Shown: positions 1 to 10,199 of the stretch, one piece after another
Numbering within the stretch: the first letter of the stretch is position 1
How the letters are laid out: each line of letters opens with the position of its first letter
DNA from: Methyloligella sp.
GTDB lineage: Bacteria; Pseudomonadota; Alphaproteobacteria; Rhizobiales; HXMU1428-3
DNA: 64,000 nucleotides
Assembly (NCBI GenBank): GCA_021604645.1
Contig: BQJJ01000005.1
Coordinates: 124,001 to 188,000, forward strand
Direction of reading: 5' to 3'
Notes under the pieces: generated by a model
The model's input: the letters and a program-made list of their open reading frames with translations, nothing else
Told to the model about the DNA's origin: nothing
The model's database searches: none
Translations under genes and position numbers: made by a program

Positions 1-2
1 GC

Positions 3-236
3 GAAGTCATTGTAGCTGGTTTGTTACCTCTAGTATTAATTGTAACATCACTGGTCATGCTAAACCTTGAACATGCAGTTTTCCAAATTATGGGAGGTAT
101 TCGTAACCCTACCCAATTTGATGCAGCATACTCTGTTCTCTTCATGTTAACGACGATATCTCTACTTCTCAGTCCCATATTGCTGATTTGGTACGGGCGT
201 CTTGTCTATCTTAAAATGAAAACACCAGCTAATTAA
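3..236 (+). CDS. C-terminal end of a membrane protein (partial)
   Basis: The frame is open from the first base of the window and stops at 236, so only the last 77 or so residues are visible. Two hydrophobic stretches are seen, one rich in Leu/Ile/Val at the start of the fragment and one near the end (LLLSPILLIWYGRLVYL), consistent with two membrane helices and a short charged tail (KMKTPAN). The TTG at 21 is probably an internal codon because the frame is already open upstream of it. The radical SAM gene follows after 21 nt, suggesting co-transcription. The family cannot be recognised from this fragment. Confidence 0.6.
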   Translation, partial: EVIVAGLLPLVLIVTSLVMLNLEHAVFQIMGGIRNPTQFDAAYSVLFMLTTISLLLSPILLIWYGRLVYLKMKTPAN

Positions 237-257
237 AACTAAGGATAACTACTATCG

Positions 258-1583
258 ATGAAATTAGGATTGATCGCAATGAGTGGTGTCCGTGTTCACA
301 ATGAAACCCTAATGAATCTAGGGCTGACATTACCTGGTTTCGTTGAACGTAGTAAAGTGATTGCTTCATTGCCTAGCTTGGCCCTACTCACTTTGGCAGG
401 TCAAATACCTGATGATATTGAAACCGTTTATTTAGAAGTACCGGACCTTTCACAAATAGAGGGATTACCTGAAGAATTCGATGCAGTCGCCATTTCCAGT
501 TATACAGCACAGATCAAAGACGCATATAAACTTGCCGATCGTTATCGTAAATCTGGGACAACAGTTATTTTGGGGGGCCTTCATGTTACAGCCTGCCCTA
601 TTGAAGCTAAAAAACATGCTGATTCCATTGTAATTGGAGAAGCTGAAGGAATCTGGCCCCGGGTCATGTCTGACCTAAAAAGCGGATCATTGGATCCTGT
701 CTACGATATGAGAGCTAGCAATTTTGATCTTAAGCAAGCACCAATGCCACGTTTTGAACTTTTAGAAATCGAGAAGTACAATCGTCTTACTGTGCAGACC
801 CAGAGAGGTTGTCCATTTGCTTGCGACTTTTGCGCTTCTTCAATATTGCTTTCTTCAAAATTTAAGTACAAACCTATCAGCAAAGTCATAGCAGAAATAC
901 GCCAAATCAAACAATTATGGTCTAAACCATTCATTGAGCTTGCGGATGACAATAGTTTTGCCAACAAAGCACATGCAAAGAGGCTTGTAACAGCAATAGC
1001 TAAAGAAAAAATCCGGTGGTTTACAGAGACTGATATTTCAGTTGCAGATGATCTGGACCTTCTATCAATGTTAAGAGATGCAGGGTGTGCGCAATTACTA
1101 ATAGGCCTGGAAGCACCCAACAAAAACACACTCAATGGAGTTGAAACAAAGGTAAATTGGAAAGCAAAGCGTGCAGAATCATATCTAGAAGCGATAGATC
1201 GTATTCAATCCAAGGGCATAACAGTCAATGGTTGCTTTATTCTAGGACTTGATGGACAAACTGAAGATAGCTTTGATGATGTTAAAGAATTTGTCCGCAC
1301 AAGTGGGCTCTATGATGTACAAGTAACGATACAAACCCCTTTTCCAGGTACTCCTCTTTATGATCGGTTAAAATCAGAAGGCCGTTTGATCATTAATGAT
1401 CCTTGGGAAAAATGTACGTTATTTGACGCTACTTTCTTACCAAGCAATATGAGCATTTCAGAATTTGAACAACATTTTCATAACTTGATTGAAGAGTTAT
1501 ATTCAGACGATTTTACTAAATGGCGGCATTCCACCTATCATCGTCGAAAAATTAAAGATACTGTGCACAATGAAAATCAATAA
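258..1583 (+). CDS. B12-binding domain radical SAM protein
   Basis: This 441-residue protein has the layout of cobalamin-dependent radical SAM enzymes. An N-terminal Rossmann-like B12-binding domain spans about residues 40-150, with FDAVAISSYTAQI and a TVILGGLHVT strand. The radical SAM barrel spans about 170-390 and has the 4Fe-4S cluster motif CPFACDFC (CxxxCxxC). The Gly-rich GLEAPN and FILGLDGQ segments are typical SAM-contacting strands of the BchE/HpnJ-like group. Such enzymes act as methylases, cyclases or hydroxylases on lipids, tetrapyrroles or natural products; the substrate here is unknown. The start at 258 follows an AAGGA ribosome site. It lies 21 nt behind a membrane protein, which may be a partner. 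Confidence 0.85.
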   Translation: MKLGLIAMSGVRVHNETLMNLGLTLPGFVERSKVIASLPSLALLTLAGQIPDDIETVYLEVPDLSQIEGLPEEFDAVAISSYTAQIKDAYKLADRYRKSGTTVILGGLHVTACPIEAKKHADSIVIGEAEGIWPRVMSDLKSGSLDPVYDMRASNFDLKQAPMPRFELLEIEKYNRLTVQTQRGCPFACDFCASSILLSSKFKYKPISKVIAEIRQIKQLWSKPFIELADDNSFANKAHAKRLVTAIAKEKIRWFTETDISVADDLDLLSMLRDAGCAQLLIGLEAPNKNTLNGVETKVNWKAKRAESYLEAIDRIQSKGITVNGCFILGLDGQTEDSFDDVKEFVRTSGLYDVQVTIQTPFPGTPLYDRLKSEGRLIINDPWEKCTLFDATFLPSNMSISEFEQHFHNLIEELYSDDFTKWRHSTYHRRKIKDTVHNENQ

Positions 1584-1693
1584 AATTAACTTTTATATCA
1601 GCAATGAAAAACCGTTTATTAGTCGAGATCATTTCTTTGCTTCTAGTACTTGAAAATTTACTTTTTTATAATTATTTCTCATCAAATAAAAAA

Positions 1694-1716
1694 CCCAGTA
1701 CTAGGCTGGGCTTTTT
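1694..1716. terminator. Hairpin terminator between convergent genes
   Basis: CCCAG (1694-1698) pairs with CTGGG (1706-1710) around a 7-nt loop, with T-rich sequence after it and A-rich sequence before it, so it could work in both directions. It belongs to the duplicated thiC-end block described at 1703-1763. Confidence 0.55.
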
Positions 1717-1763
1717 ATATTCTGCTTTTTAAAGCTCTTTGTTGCTTTCTGTTACCTTTTCAG
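1703..1763 (-). repeat. Duplicated 3' end of thiC (copy A)
   Basis: This block is a diverged copy of the end of thiC plus its downstream hairpin; the genuine copy is at 2315-2384. Bases 1734-1763 match 2355-2384 at 28 of 30 positions. Read on the minus strand, the block encodes EKVTESNKEL followed by stop, against [10 protein letters not shown] at the true ThiC C-terminus. The remnant is in frame with the small gene at 1777-2169 but lies after that gene's stop codon. Together the two copies form an imperfect direct repeat around the small gene. Confidence 0.8.
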
Positions 1764-1776
1764 GAACCCTGGTCTC

Positions 1777-2169
1777 TTACTCTGGCACTTTCAACTTAAA
1801 CTCTTTACCTGTGTAGCCGTGAACTTTGTCATGGGCACGAATACGCAGTTCACGTACTCCTGAAGGCACCTTCACTGACTGTACAATCGTCACAAATGGT
1901 TGTTCATGTACTTTTGGCTCGACAAAATACATTGCACCAATAACCTTACCGTCAGGTGTCAAGACCTGTAAATGGTTAGCAAAGTGATCCATCCCTTCAT
2001 CATTATGTTTGATCGTCGCTATCACTGTATATCGGCCGTTTGAATCCTTCGTTATTTCGCCATCAACCACATCAGCGCCGCCGGCGAAAACTGGCGTGCT
2101 AAAACATACTATAATCACAAACTTAACAATCAATCTGAAGATTGAAGAATTACGCATCAATTGTTTCAT
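1777..2169 (-). CDS. Small secreted protein of unknown function
   Basis: This 130-residue protein starts with a basic segment and a hydrophobic core (FVIIVCFSTPVFA) ending in an AxA-like signal peptidase I site before GGADVV, so it is probably periplasmic. The mature part of about 100 residues has alternating polar and hydrophobic stretches ending in strands such as VRELRIRAHD and EFKLKVPE, which suggests a small all-beta, immunoglobulin-like fold. There are no cysteines in the mature part and no catalytic motif I recognise. It lies directly downstream of thiC on the same strand, but thiC's own terminator separates them. It sits between two copies of the thiC tail, so it may be an insertion. 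Confidence 0.7.
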   Translation of the reverse strand: MKQLMRNSSIFRLIVKFVIIVCFSTPVFAGGADVVDGEITKDSNGRYTVIATIKHNDEGMDHFANHLQVLTPDGKVIGAMYFVEPKVHEQPFVTIVQSVKVPSGVRELRIRAHDKVHGYTGKEFKLKVPE

Positions 2170-2296
2170 ATTTTACTTTCCTTGCTTCGCTAATTAACGA
2201 AGAAATTTCATTGAATTTTATATCGACAGGTTTACCGAGGCAGGACGGCTTGATTAAGGGAACAGTTTCGAAAAGAAATAAACACAAAGTCAAAAA

Positions 2297-2314
2297 ACGA
2301 AAAGCCTGGCCCCA

Positions 2315-2330
<16 letters not shown>
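2297..2330 (-). terminator. Rho-independent terminator of thiC
   Basis: A perfect 10-bp stem (2297-2306 with 2321-2330, GGCTTTTCGT arm) is followed on the minus strand by a run of T. It lies 20 nt past the thiC stop codon. Confidence 0.8.
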
Positions 2331-4221
<1,891 letters not shown>

Positions 4222-4250
4222 CTAAGGATTGTGAATTAATTTTCAATTAG

Positions 4251-4298
4251 AGCGTTCCTTTTTTCCTAAAACCGGTACCCACTTTTAGGCGGAACGCT
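4251..4298. repeat. Palindromic repeat, AACCGGTAYCCACTTTT family
   Basis: The outer arms AGCGTTCC (4251-4258) and GGAACGCT (4291-4298) enclose inner arms CCTAAAA and TTTTAGG. The core is shared with 27172-27204 and, more loosely, with 26214-26234. The element lies between the small membrane-protein gene and thiC. Short intergenic palindromes with an AACCGGT..CCACTTTT core are common in Hyphomicrobiales genomes. Confidence 0.7.
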
Positions 4299-4336
4299 AT
4301 AGAAAAACTAGATTGATAAGCAAAGGCTGCATTTTA

Positions 4337-4750
4337 TTATATGGGGATTAGAGCCTTCATGAATGGGATGTTAAATCCTTCTGCTAATAAAATTAGCGAG
4401 AATAGAAAAATAGCAAATGCAAAGATACTGAATATTTTACGATACGATCCAATTAATCTTATGATTTGCAGGGCAAGTTCTGGGATGAATAAGTTCACTA
4501 ATCCATATAGAAATGCTCCCCACCCAAATAAAGTAATTATTAGTCGCCAATCATAAGAGATAATTGGGTGGATGATTACCACGATGATACCGAGGATTAG
4601 GGAGATTAGCCCTGCAATATATTTTAGCCCTTCACTTTCAACGAATTCATGTACCAAAACAGGTATTCGTTGATAGTTTAATAGAATTGAAATGGAGACT
4701 ATCAGGCAATACAACCCTAGAATTTTGGCCAATACCAGTGACAAGTCCAT
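4337..4750 (-). CDS. Small four-helix membrane protein of unknown function
   Basis: This 137-residue protein is almost entirely hydrophobic, with four predicted membrane helices: about residues 5-24, 43-62, 70-90 and 105-130. Helix 2-3 features such as YIAGLISLILGIIVVIIHP and LFGWGAFLYGLVNLF resemble a widespread but uncharacterised family of short inner-membrane proteins. No catalytic residues or metal-ligand clusters are evident. It is the first gene after the TPP riboswitch and thiC follows 124 nt later. A thiamine or pyrimidine-precursor transport role is possible from context only. It could equally be a bystander inserted into the thiC leader. Confidence 0.75.
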   Translation of the reverse strand: MDLSLVLAKILGLYCLIVSISILLNYQRIPVLVHEFVESEGLKYIAGLISLILGIIVVIIHPIISYDWRLIITLFGWGAFLYGLVNLFIPELALQIIRLIGSYRKIFSIFAFAIFLFSLILLAEGFNIPFMKALIPI

Positions 4751-4965
4751 AGAACAGCTCCCCTTTTCATCAGAACTAATGAGCTTTGATCTGGCAATGT
4801 TTGGCTGAGGGAGACACCACTTTTACAAAAAAGCGGAAGATCAGATTGTTGTCTAATTCATTATATTTTAAGCAAAAAAACGCTTTGGTTTTACTTAAGA
4901 CTTTGTCAGATCTTTTAAAAATATCCAGACAAATTATTTCGTTTTAAATTATACAAACAATCTTT

Positions 4966-5052
4966 TCCGTCCCTACGCCGGCATGACCCGGATCAGGTTT
5001 AAAGGGTTGAGTTAGCAAACTCTCTCAGTTCTAAAAAGAACACCCCTCGGAT
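4966..5052 (-). promoter_or_regulatory. TPP riboswitch (THI element)
   Basis: On the minus strand the conserved THI-box pieces appear in order: GAGGGGTG near 5050, CTGAGAGAG around 5020, then ACCCTTTAAACCTGATCCGG and GTCATGCCGGCGTAGGGA ending near 4970. These match the P2/P3 pyrimidine-sensor and P4/P5 pyrophosphate-sensor cores. About 215 nt separate it from the start of the membrane-protein gene at 4750. No convincing intrinsic terminator was seen in that leader, so the regulatory mechanism is open. Confidence 0.95.
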
Positions 5053-5160
5053 GGCGTAATAATGCTCTGTTTTTTATCCGACATCAAGCCTTTAGTCTAA
5101 CATTTCTTCAAATATGAAATAGTCATCTTTTAGGACTAGATGGTTTTTTGTTTTTTAGTA

Positions 5161-5228
5161 GTGCTTCAGATGCCCACTATGCATCCGTACTTTTAGTGGT
5201 GCTTCAGATGCCCACTATGCATCCGCAC
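5161..5228 (+). repeat. Two tandem copies of a dispersed 30-bp hairpin element
   Basis: Copies lie at 5161-5190 and 5199-5228 and differ only at one base in the last four (GTAC against GCAC). The form is GTGC-TTCA-GATGC-CCACTAT-GCATC-C-GCAC, with GATGC pairing GCATC and GTGC pairing GCAC. Related copies, several with GTTGC/GCAAC stems, occur at 13676-13716, 14685-14792, 14879-14907, 26101-26209 and 27139-27166. The repeat is adjacent to the 3' end of the gene at 5233. Confidence 0.85.
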
Positions 5229-5232
5229 TGTT

Positions 5233-6189
5233 CTAGACGGTTTTACCGTGGTTTACCGTTTCAAAACGATCTAGATACGTTGGGACGCAGGCATCGATTG
5301 AGTGAGGTGGTGTTTCGACTAAATCAGAGTAAGTGCGATGTTCTTCCATAGCTAAGTTGCTAACAACATTATCTTTTTTCAACAGTTTGATTTGATCACT
5401 TGTAATTGGAGGGTTTGGTAGAAACCAAGTGAACAGAGCTATGATTTTAGCGATAAAAAGTGGCAATGGAAGTAACCAGGTTTTTAGTCCTGTTATTGTT
5501 TTTATTTTTTCGTGCACTTCTTTCATGGAAACAATTTGAGGCCCGCCTAATTCATAAATAGTGCCTTGCTTTGCTTTTCCTTCTATCGCGGCCTTAATAG
5601 CACTGGCGACATCTCCCACAAAGATCGGCTGGAATTTGGTTTTTGCTCCAAAAACAGGAACAATTGGCAAAATGGACATCATGCCAGCAAAGAGGTTAAA
5701 GAAGCCATCTTCTGGCCCAAAAATAACAGAAGGGCGCACTATGATGGCATTAGGCTCCATATTTAAAACGGCGTCTTCTCCGTGCGCTTTGGTTCGGGCA
5801 TATTTGGACGAACTTTTTTCGTCGGCACCCAGCGCTGACATTTGCACAAGCTGTTTAACGCCGGCTTCTCTTGCGGCAATGGCAATTAAACGGGCACCCT
5901 GAACATGTAGAGAATTAAAATTTTGCCTACCTGATTGAGCTAAAATTCCTACGAGATTTACAACATAATCAGCACCTTCTACGGCTTCTATGATGGATTT
6001 CTCATTTCGTATGTTTGCTTTGACAAACTCGATCTGACTTAGACCGCCAAGTGGCTGGAGAAAACCTGCTAGCTGAGGATGGCGAACAGCAACACGAATG
6101 CGGTACCCAGCTTTGGTCAATTGGCCAATTAAATGGCGACCAACAAAGCCTGAGCCCCCAAATATTGTTACGATACCTTTAGTTTTCAT
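5233..6189 (-). CDS. NDUFA9-like atypical short-chain dehydrogenase (complex I-associated family)
   Basis: This 318-residue protein has an N-terminal Rossmann fold with the nucleotide-binding motif GGSGFVG (about residues 11-17), then VVNLVGIL and VQMSALGAD strands typical of the NDUFA9-like (atypical, a5) group. In place of the usual active-site YxxxK it has YARTKAHGE, so a Tyr/Lys pair is present. The C-terminal third is hydrophobic (LLPLPLFIAKIIALFTWFLP), as in alphaproteobacterial homologues that may sit near the membrane. The family is linked to NADH:quinone oxidoreductase and to ubiquinone or lipid metabolism; the substrate cannot be told here. It is divergent from rnd, with a 200-bp shared upstream region. 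Confidence 0.88.
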   Translation of the reverse strand: MKTKGIVTIFGGSGFVGRHLIGQLTKAGYRIRVAVRHPQLAGFLQPLGGLSQIEFVKANIRNEKSIIEAVEGADYVVNLVGILAQSGRQNFNSLHVQGARLIAIAAREAGVKQLVQMSALGADEKSSSKYARTKAHGEDAVLNMEPNAIIVRPSVIFGPEDGFFNLFAGMMSILPIVPVFGAKTKFQPIFVGDVASAIKAAIEGKAKQGTIYELGGPQIVSMKEVHEKIKTITGLKTWLLPLPLFIAKIIALFTWFLPNPPITSDQIKLLKKDNVVSNLAMEEHRTYSDLVETPPHSIDACVPTYLDRFETVNHGKTV

Positions 6190-6390
6190 CTTGCCGCTCC
6201 TTTAAGAATCTTTGCCAAAATAAAGTGAGTTGAGTGATTTGTGAAGCGTTTCTAGTGTCGCAAAGGTGAGTTTATTCATAAAAATATTGCTTTGCTTACT
6301 GGCAAGAAACACGTTTTGTGCTAGGAGTTTCATTATATCACTATTAAAACGAGACTACTAAACTATAAAAACAAGACTGCGGGATGTTTT

Positions 6391-7005
6391 ATGACTATTC
6401 ATTTGCACAAAAATGACTTGCCTGATGACCTTCATTTTAAAGGAGCGCTTGCGGTTGATAGCGAGACGCTTGGCTTAAACCCTTTACGTGACAGGCTTTG
6501 TGTTGTTCAACTCTCTTCTGGCGATGGTACAGCACATCTTGTTCAATTTGATGGAACGGATTATTCGGCTCCAAATTTAAAGGCTGTTTTATCAGACCCT
6601 AAACTCGTTAAAATTTATCATTTTGCCCGTTTTGATTTGGCTGCACTTTATCAATATCTCGGCATTTGGGCTGCACCTGTTTTTTGCACGAAGATTGCTT
6701 CTAAACTAACGAGAACTTACACGGACCGGCATGGATTAAAAGATTTAACACGCGAACTTATTTCTGTAGACCTTTCAAAGCAGCAGCAAAGCTCTGACTG
6801 GGGAGCCGAAGTTTTAAGCGACGCGCAAAAAGCTTATGCTGCGTCAGATGTTTTGTACCTCCACCAATTAATGGAGATTTTAATTGTGCGTTTAAAGCGA
6901 GAAAGTCGTTTTGAAATTGCTAATAAAGCATTTGAATTTTTACCAACGCGTGCTGAGCTTGATTTAGCTGGGTGGGATGAGAGTGATATTTTCGCTCATT
7001 CTTAA
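6391..7005 (+). CDS. rnd: Ribonuclease D, short form (DEDDy 3'-5' exonuclease)
   Basis: This is a 204-residue single-domain 3'-5' exoribonuclease. The DEDDy active-site residues are in place: DSET near residue 23 (Exo I), FARFDLAAL near residue 80 (Exo II) and YAASDVLYL near residue 150 (Exo III). The HRDC domains of E. coli RNase D are absent, which is normal for the short alphaproteobacterial form. It is expected to trim 3' ends of tRNA precursors and other RNAs in the cytoplasm. The ATG at 6391 gives a canonical N-terminus. It lies upstream of lptC, as in many Hyphomicrobiales, with a 170-nt gap. Confidence 0.92.
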   Translation: MTIHLHKNDLPDDLHFKGALAVDSETLGLNPLRDRLCVVQLSSGDGTAHLVQFDGTDYSAPNLKAVLSDPKLVKIYHFARFDLAALYQYLGIWAAPVFCTKIASKLTRTYTDRHGLKDLTRELISVDLSKQQQSSDWGAEVLSDAQKAYAASDVLYLHQLMEILIVRLKRESRFEIANKAFEFLPTRAELDLAGWDESDIFAHS

Positions 7006-7175
7006 AGCATCTAAGGTGCTCTTTTTTGGTAAAAGCCCAAATGTGATCATATTGTTTTGCAATTTTGTAATTTTGATAAACTGACTTATTTCAGCCTTTT
7101 GTGATATGCTTTTTTATGACTGAAATAATCATCGTCGTATAAAAGTAATTTAGTCTGAAGCTTTAAAATATTTAA

Positions 7176-7988
7176 TTGATTTCGAGATTACTTAATTTCG
7201 AAGTGAAGGCTGCAAATGGGTTGGGTTCGTTCATGACATCTCAAAGAGTGACATCTCAAGGATTTATGCAGCAAATTTTATCGACTTTCTCATCTTCTAA
7301 TAGGAAAAGTGCGCCTGGCAACTTACCCTTACCTCATGACGGTGATGAAGTTGCTGAACTTTCAAAAAAGAGGCAGCAAGCTTTTATACGCGCCCAGCGC
7401 CATAGCCGCGCTGTATTTATCTTGCGCCGGCTGCTTCCCTTATTGTCACTAGTTTGTTGCCTTGCATTTTTTGCAACTGGCAAATTTTCATTTGAATACA
7501 AGGATATAAAGGCAAGCGTTGAAAAAATTGATGTTAATAAGAATGAATTAAAAATGACAAACCCTCGCCTTGAAGGACATGATAAAAAGGCAGGGTCCTA
7601 TTTGGTAACGGCTTCTACTGCTACACAGAAATCTGACTCTCCGTATGTTCTTCATTTGGACACGATTGATGGCAAGCTGGACCACCCTAAGAATGGAACT
7701 GTTCTCCTAAAAGCTCGTAAGGGTGTGTTTAACACCAAACAAGAAGTGTTGCAGTTATCGGGTGATTTAGAAATCAAAGCGCCGAATGGAATGATTGCTC
7801 AACTTGAGACCGCTGAAATAACATTTAAAAAACAGATTATTACATCTGATAGACCTGTATATGTACAAATGGAATCAAGTACAATTAGGGCTGACAGAGT
7901 TCATATTGATGGCGTTGGAAAAATAGTGACGTTTCATGATCGTGTTAAGGTTCGACTGATTAAGACTCCGAAACGATCAAGTAACTAG
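7176..7988 (+). CDS. lptC: LPS export protein LptC
   Basis: LptC is the single-span inner-membrane protein that passes lipopolysaccharide from the LptBFG transporter to the periplasmic LptA bridge. The frame gives up to 270 residues. One membrane helix lies at about residues 80-103 (ILRRLLPLLSLVCCLAFFATG), followed by a periplasmic beta-jellyroll of about 160 residues with repeated strand patterns such as GVFNTKQEVLQLSGDLEIKA. The TTG at 7176 is the longest start; ATGs at 7233 and 7266 would still keep a cytoplasmic tail and the helix, so the N-terminus is uncertain. It is followed by lptA after an 88-nt gap. Confidence 0.9.
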   Translation: MISRLLNFEVKAANGLGSFMTSQRVTSQGFMQQILSTFSSSNRKSAPGNLPLPHDGDEVAELSKKRQQAFIRAQRHSRAVFILRRLLPLLSLVCCLAFFATGKFSFEYKDIKASVEKIDVNKNELKMTNPRLEGHDKKAGSYLVTASTATQKSDSPYVLHLDTIDGKLDHPKNGTVLLKARKGVFNTKQEVLQLSGDLEIKAPNGMIAQLETAEITFKKQIITSDRPVYVQMESSTIRADRVHIDGVGKIVTFHDRVKVRLIKTPKRSSN

Positions 7989-8076
7989 TGACTTGGGTCG
8001 TTCATGGTTTTGATTGCTGCAAGATAGATTATATAAATAATTCCCAAGTCTATTGACTTGATATTAAGGACATAAA

Positions 8077-8769
8077 ATGTTGAAACTTTTGGAAAAAACT
8101 CAAACTTCAAAATTTCAAAAAAATTGTGATGAAAGCAATGTGCCAGCACAGTCTTATTCTCACTCGGCTTCTTTCTCAATGTTTACAGCATGTTCTCTAG
8201 TTTTTTTCTCACTTATAAGCTTGAATGCCACTCCTCTTTTTGCCCAATCTTTGGCAGATAAATTTGGTGGTTTTTCAAGAGATTCGAACCAGCCTATCGA
8301 TATTGAAGCCGACCAGTTAAAGGTCAATGATATTAAAAAAACAGCTCTCTTCAGTGGTAATGTGAAAGCCAGGCAAGGTGACTTTGTTCTACGATCAAAA
8401 TTTCTGGAAGTTTTTTATGATGGCAATGCGCGGCCAGGTGCTAAATCTGGTGCGAATGGCAAGGTTAAAAAGCTTGAGGCCAAGGGTAAGGTACTTATTA
8501 CCACCAAAGACAAACAATCTGCCACAAGTGAATGGGCACGGTTTGATGTTGCAAAACAGACTATTATTCTTGGAGACACTGTTGTTTTAACGCAAGGTGG
8601 GAATATTCTGAAAGGTGGTCGGCTCATTGTAAATTTGAAAACCAGACAAAGCCGCTTTGAAAATCGGAATCAGAAAAATGGCGGGGCAACTAAAAAGGGA
8701 AGACGCGTTCAAATGAAGATTGATGTTAGCCCTAAAGCTGTCAAAAAACTCAAGAAACCTCAAAATTAA
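8077..8769 (+). CDS. lptA: LPS transport periplasmic protein LptA
   Basis: LptA polymerises into the periplasmic bridge that carries LPS to the outer membrane. The 230-residue product has a hydrophobic export segment at about residues 37-58 ending in ATPLFAQS, a plausible signal peptidase I site. The OstA/LptA beta-jellyroll follows, marked by PIDIEADQLKVND and TALFSGNVKARQGDF. The C-terminus is Lys/Arg-rich (KKGRRVQ..KKLKKPQN). The ATG at 8077 follows AAGGA, but an internal ATG just before the hydrophobic core would give a more standard signal peptide. lptB follows 168 nt downstream. Confidence 0.92.
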   Translation: MLKLLEKTQTSKFQKNCDESNVPAQSYSHSASFSMFTACSLVFFSLISLNATPLFAQSLADKFGGFSRDSNQPIDIEADQLKVNDIKKTALFSGNVKARQGDFVLRSKFLEVFYDGNARPGAKSGANGKVKKLEAKGKVLITTKDKQSATSEWARFDVAKQTIILGDTVVLTQGGNILKGGRLIVNLKTRQSRFENRNQKNGGATKKGRRVQMKIDVSPKAVKKLKKPQN

Positions 8770-8937
8770 ATAGCGATCAATAAAATCCTGCCGTAATTTT
8801 TTGTTTTGATGATAACCTTAAGATTCAAACTCTTCTCCATCCCCATTTTGATGTGGTGCGGTTGGATTTGTTAGCGAATAATTTTTGATTTAGAGACAAA
8901 AAGCCATTACAAAGTCTCTTATCATCACACTTTATCA

Positions 8938-10110
8938 ATGAAAGTAGTTCTCACTGATATGATTGGTTTCTTTAAAACATTTTTGCCCAAGGGCAAGAAA
9001 GCCCAAGTTGAGACAAAATTTGCTGTTCCTCGAGAGCAGTCACCTTTGATCAATGGAGCCAATCGACAGCCTGCACAAAGGGGGGCGCACCCTTTTGAAG
9101 CTGGCGGCCTAACTGGCGATACCCCGTTCAGCCCGCCGCCACAACCAGGGTTTCAGGATAACGGTGCTCAACAATTACCACCAAGCTTTCAAGGTCAAGC
9201 TCATGAGCAACCTCAGCAAGCGCCTTCTTCCCATGTTCCTTTGCAGGTTTCTGGTCAACTTTCTGGGCAAGGCTCCGTGCAACCTTACGGCCAAAATCAA
9301 GTGATTGGGCAGCCTCAACCACAAAATCAGTTCCAAAACACGCCTCAATTTGCTGCTGGCCATCAAAATCAAATCGATGCCCACCCTCAAGCTGGCTGGT
9401 TGACAGCAAATAAGGTTTGTAAAACTTATGGAAAACGTCAGGTTGTTAAGCAAGCTAGTATTCGCGTTCAGCGCGGGGAATCTGTTGGGTTACTGGGGCC
9501 AAATGGTGCGGGTAAAACAACGATTTTCTACATGATCACCGGCCTTGTTAAGGCAGATGAAGGGATGATCCATATTGATGGATATGATGTGACCGCTCTT
9601 CCGATGTATCGGCGGGCTCGCCTTGGAATTGGATATTTGCCGCAGGAGGCTTCTATTTTCAGAGGGCTTACCGTTGAGCAAAACATTATGGCCGTTCTCG
9701 AAGTGACGCAAAAGAACAAAAAGAAGCGGCTTGAGAAGCTTGAGAGCTTACTTGACGAATTTAACATCACTCGTTTGAGAAAATCGCCCTCGATTGCCCT
9801 TTCCGGAGGAGAGAGGCGGCGTTGTGAGATTGCACGTGCGTTGGCGAGTGATCCATCTTACATCCTTCTTGATGAACCTTTTGCTGGTATTGACCCTATT
9901 GCGATTGGCGATATTCGCGATTTAGTTCGTCATCTGACTGACCGCGGCATTGGCGTTTTGATCACAGACCATAACGTGCGTGAGACTTTAGAGATGATTG
10001 ACCGGGCTTATATCATTCATGATGGTAAGGTGCTCACTGAAGGAACGCCGCAAGAGATTGTTTCCAACGATGATGTTCGGCGTGTCTATCTTGGCGACAT
10101 GTTTGGCTAA
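8938..10110 (+). CDS. lptB: LPS export ABC transporter ATPase LptB with long Gln/Pro-rich N-terminal extension
   Basis: LptB powers LPS extraction from the inner membrane with LptF and LptG. Residues from about 152 onward form a complete ABC ATPase: Walker A GPNGAGKT (about 187-194), Q-loop LPQEASIF, signature LSGGERRR, Walker B YILLDEPFAGID and switch His in TDHNV. The family is usually 240-270 residues. Here about 150 extra residues precede the domain, low in complexity and very rich in Gln, Pro, Gly and His. The extension is in frame with no stop, and no better start was seen close to the ABC domain. It sits between lptA and rpoN, the standard order. Confidence 0.95.
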   Translation: MKVVLTDMIGFFKTFLPKGKKAQVETKFAVPREQSPLINGANRQPAQRGAHPFEAGGLTGDTPFSPPPQPGFQDNGAQQLPPSFQGQAHEQPQQAPSSHVPLQVSGQLSGQGSVQPYGQNQVIGQPQPQNQFQNTPQFAAGHQNQIDAHPQAGWLTANKVCKTYGKRQVVKQASIRVQRGESVGLLGPNGAGKTTIFYMITGLVKADEGMIHIDGYDVTALPMYRRARLGIGYLPQEASIFRGLTVEQNIMAVLEVTQKNKKKRLEKLESLLDEFNITRLRKSPSIALSGGERRRCEIARALASDPSYILLDEPFAGIDPIAIGDIRDLVRHLTDRGIGVLITDHNVRETLEMIDRAYIIHDGKVLTEGTPQEIVSNDDVRRVYLGDMFG

Positions 10111-10199
10111 AGTACGCCTCTTTTTATCTATATTTCATCATTATCCGCGCACTGATTTTTTGCTTCAAATTCATTTCGTGCTAAAGTCATACCGAGAGA

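Noticed and set aside
5161-5228. A CRISPR-like pair of repeats
   Set aside because: Only two copies, separated by 8 bp, each palindromic and found elsewhere singly; no spacers or cas genes are present.
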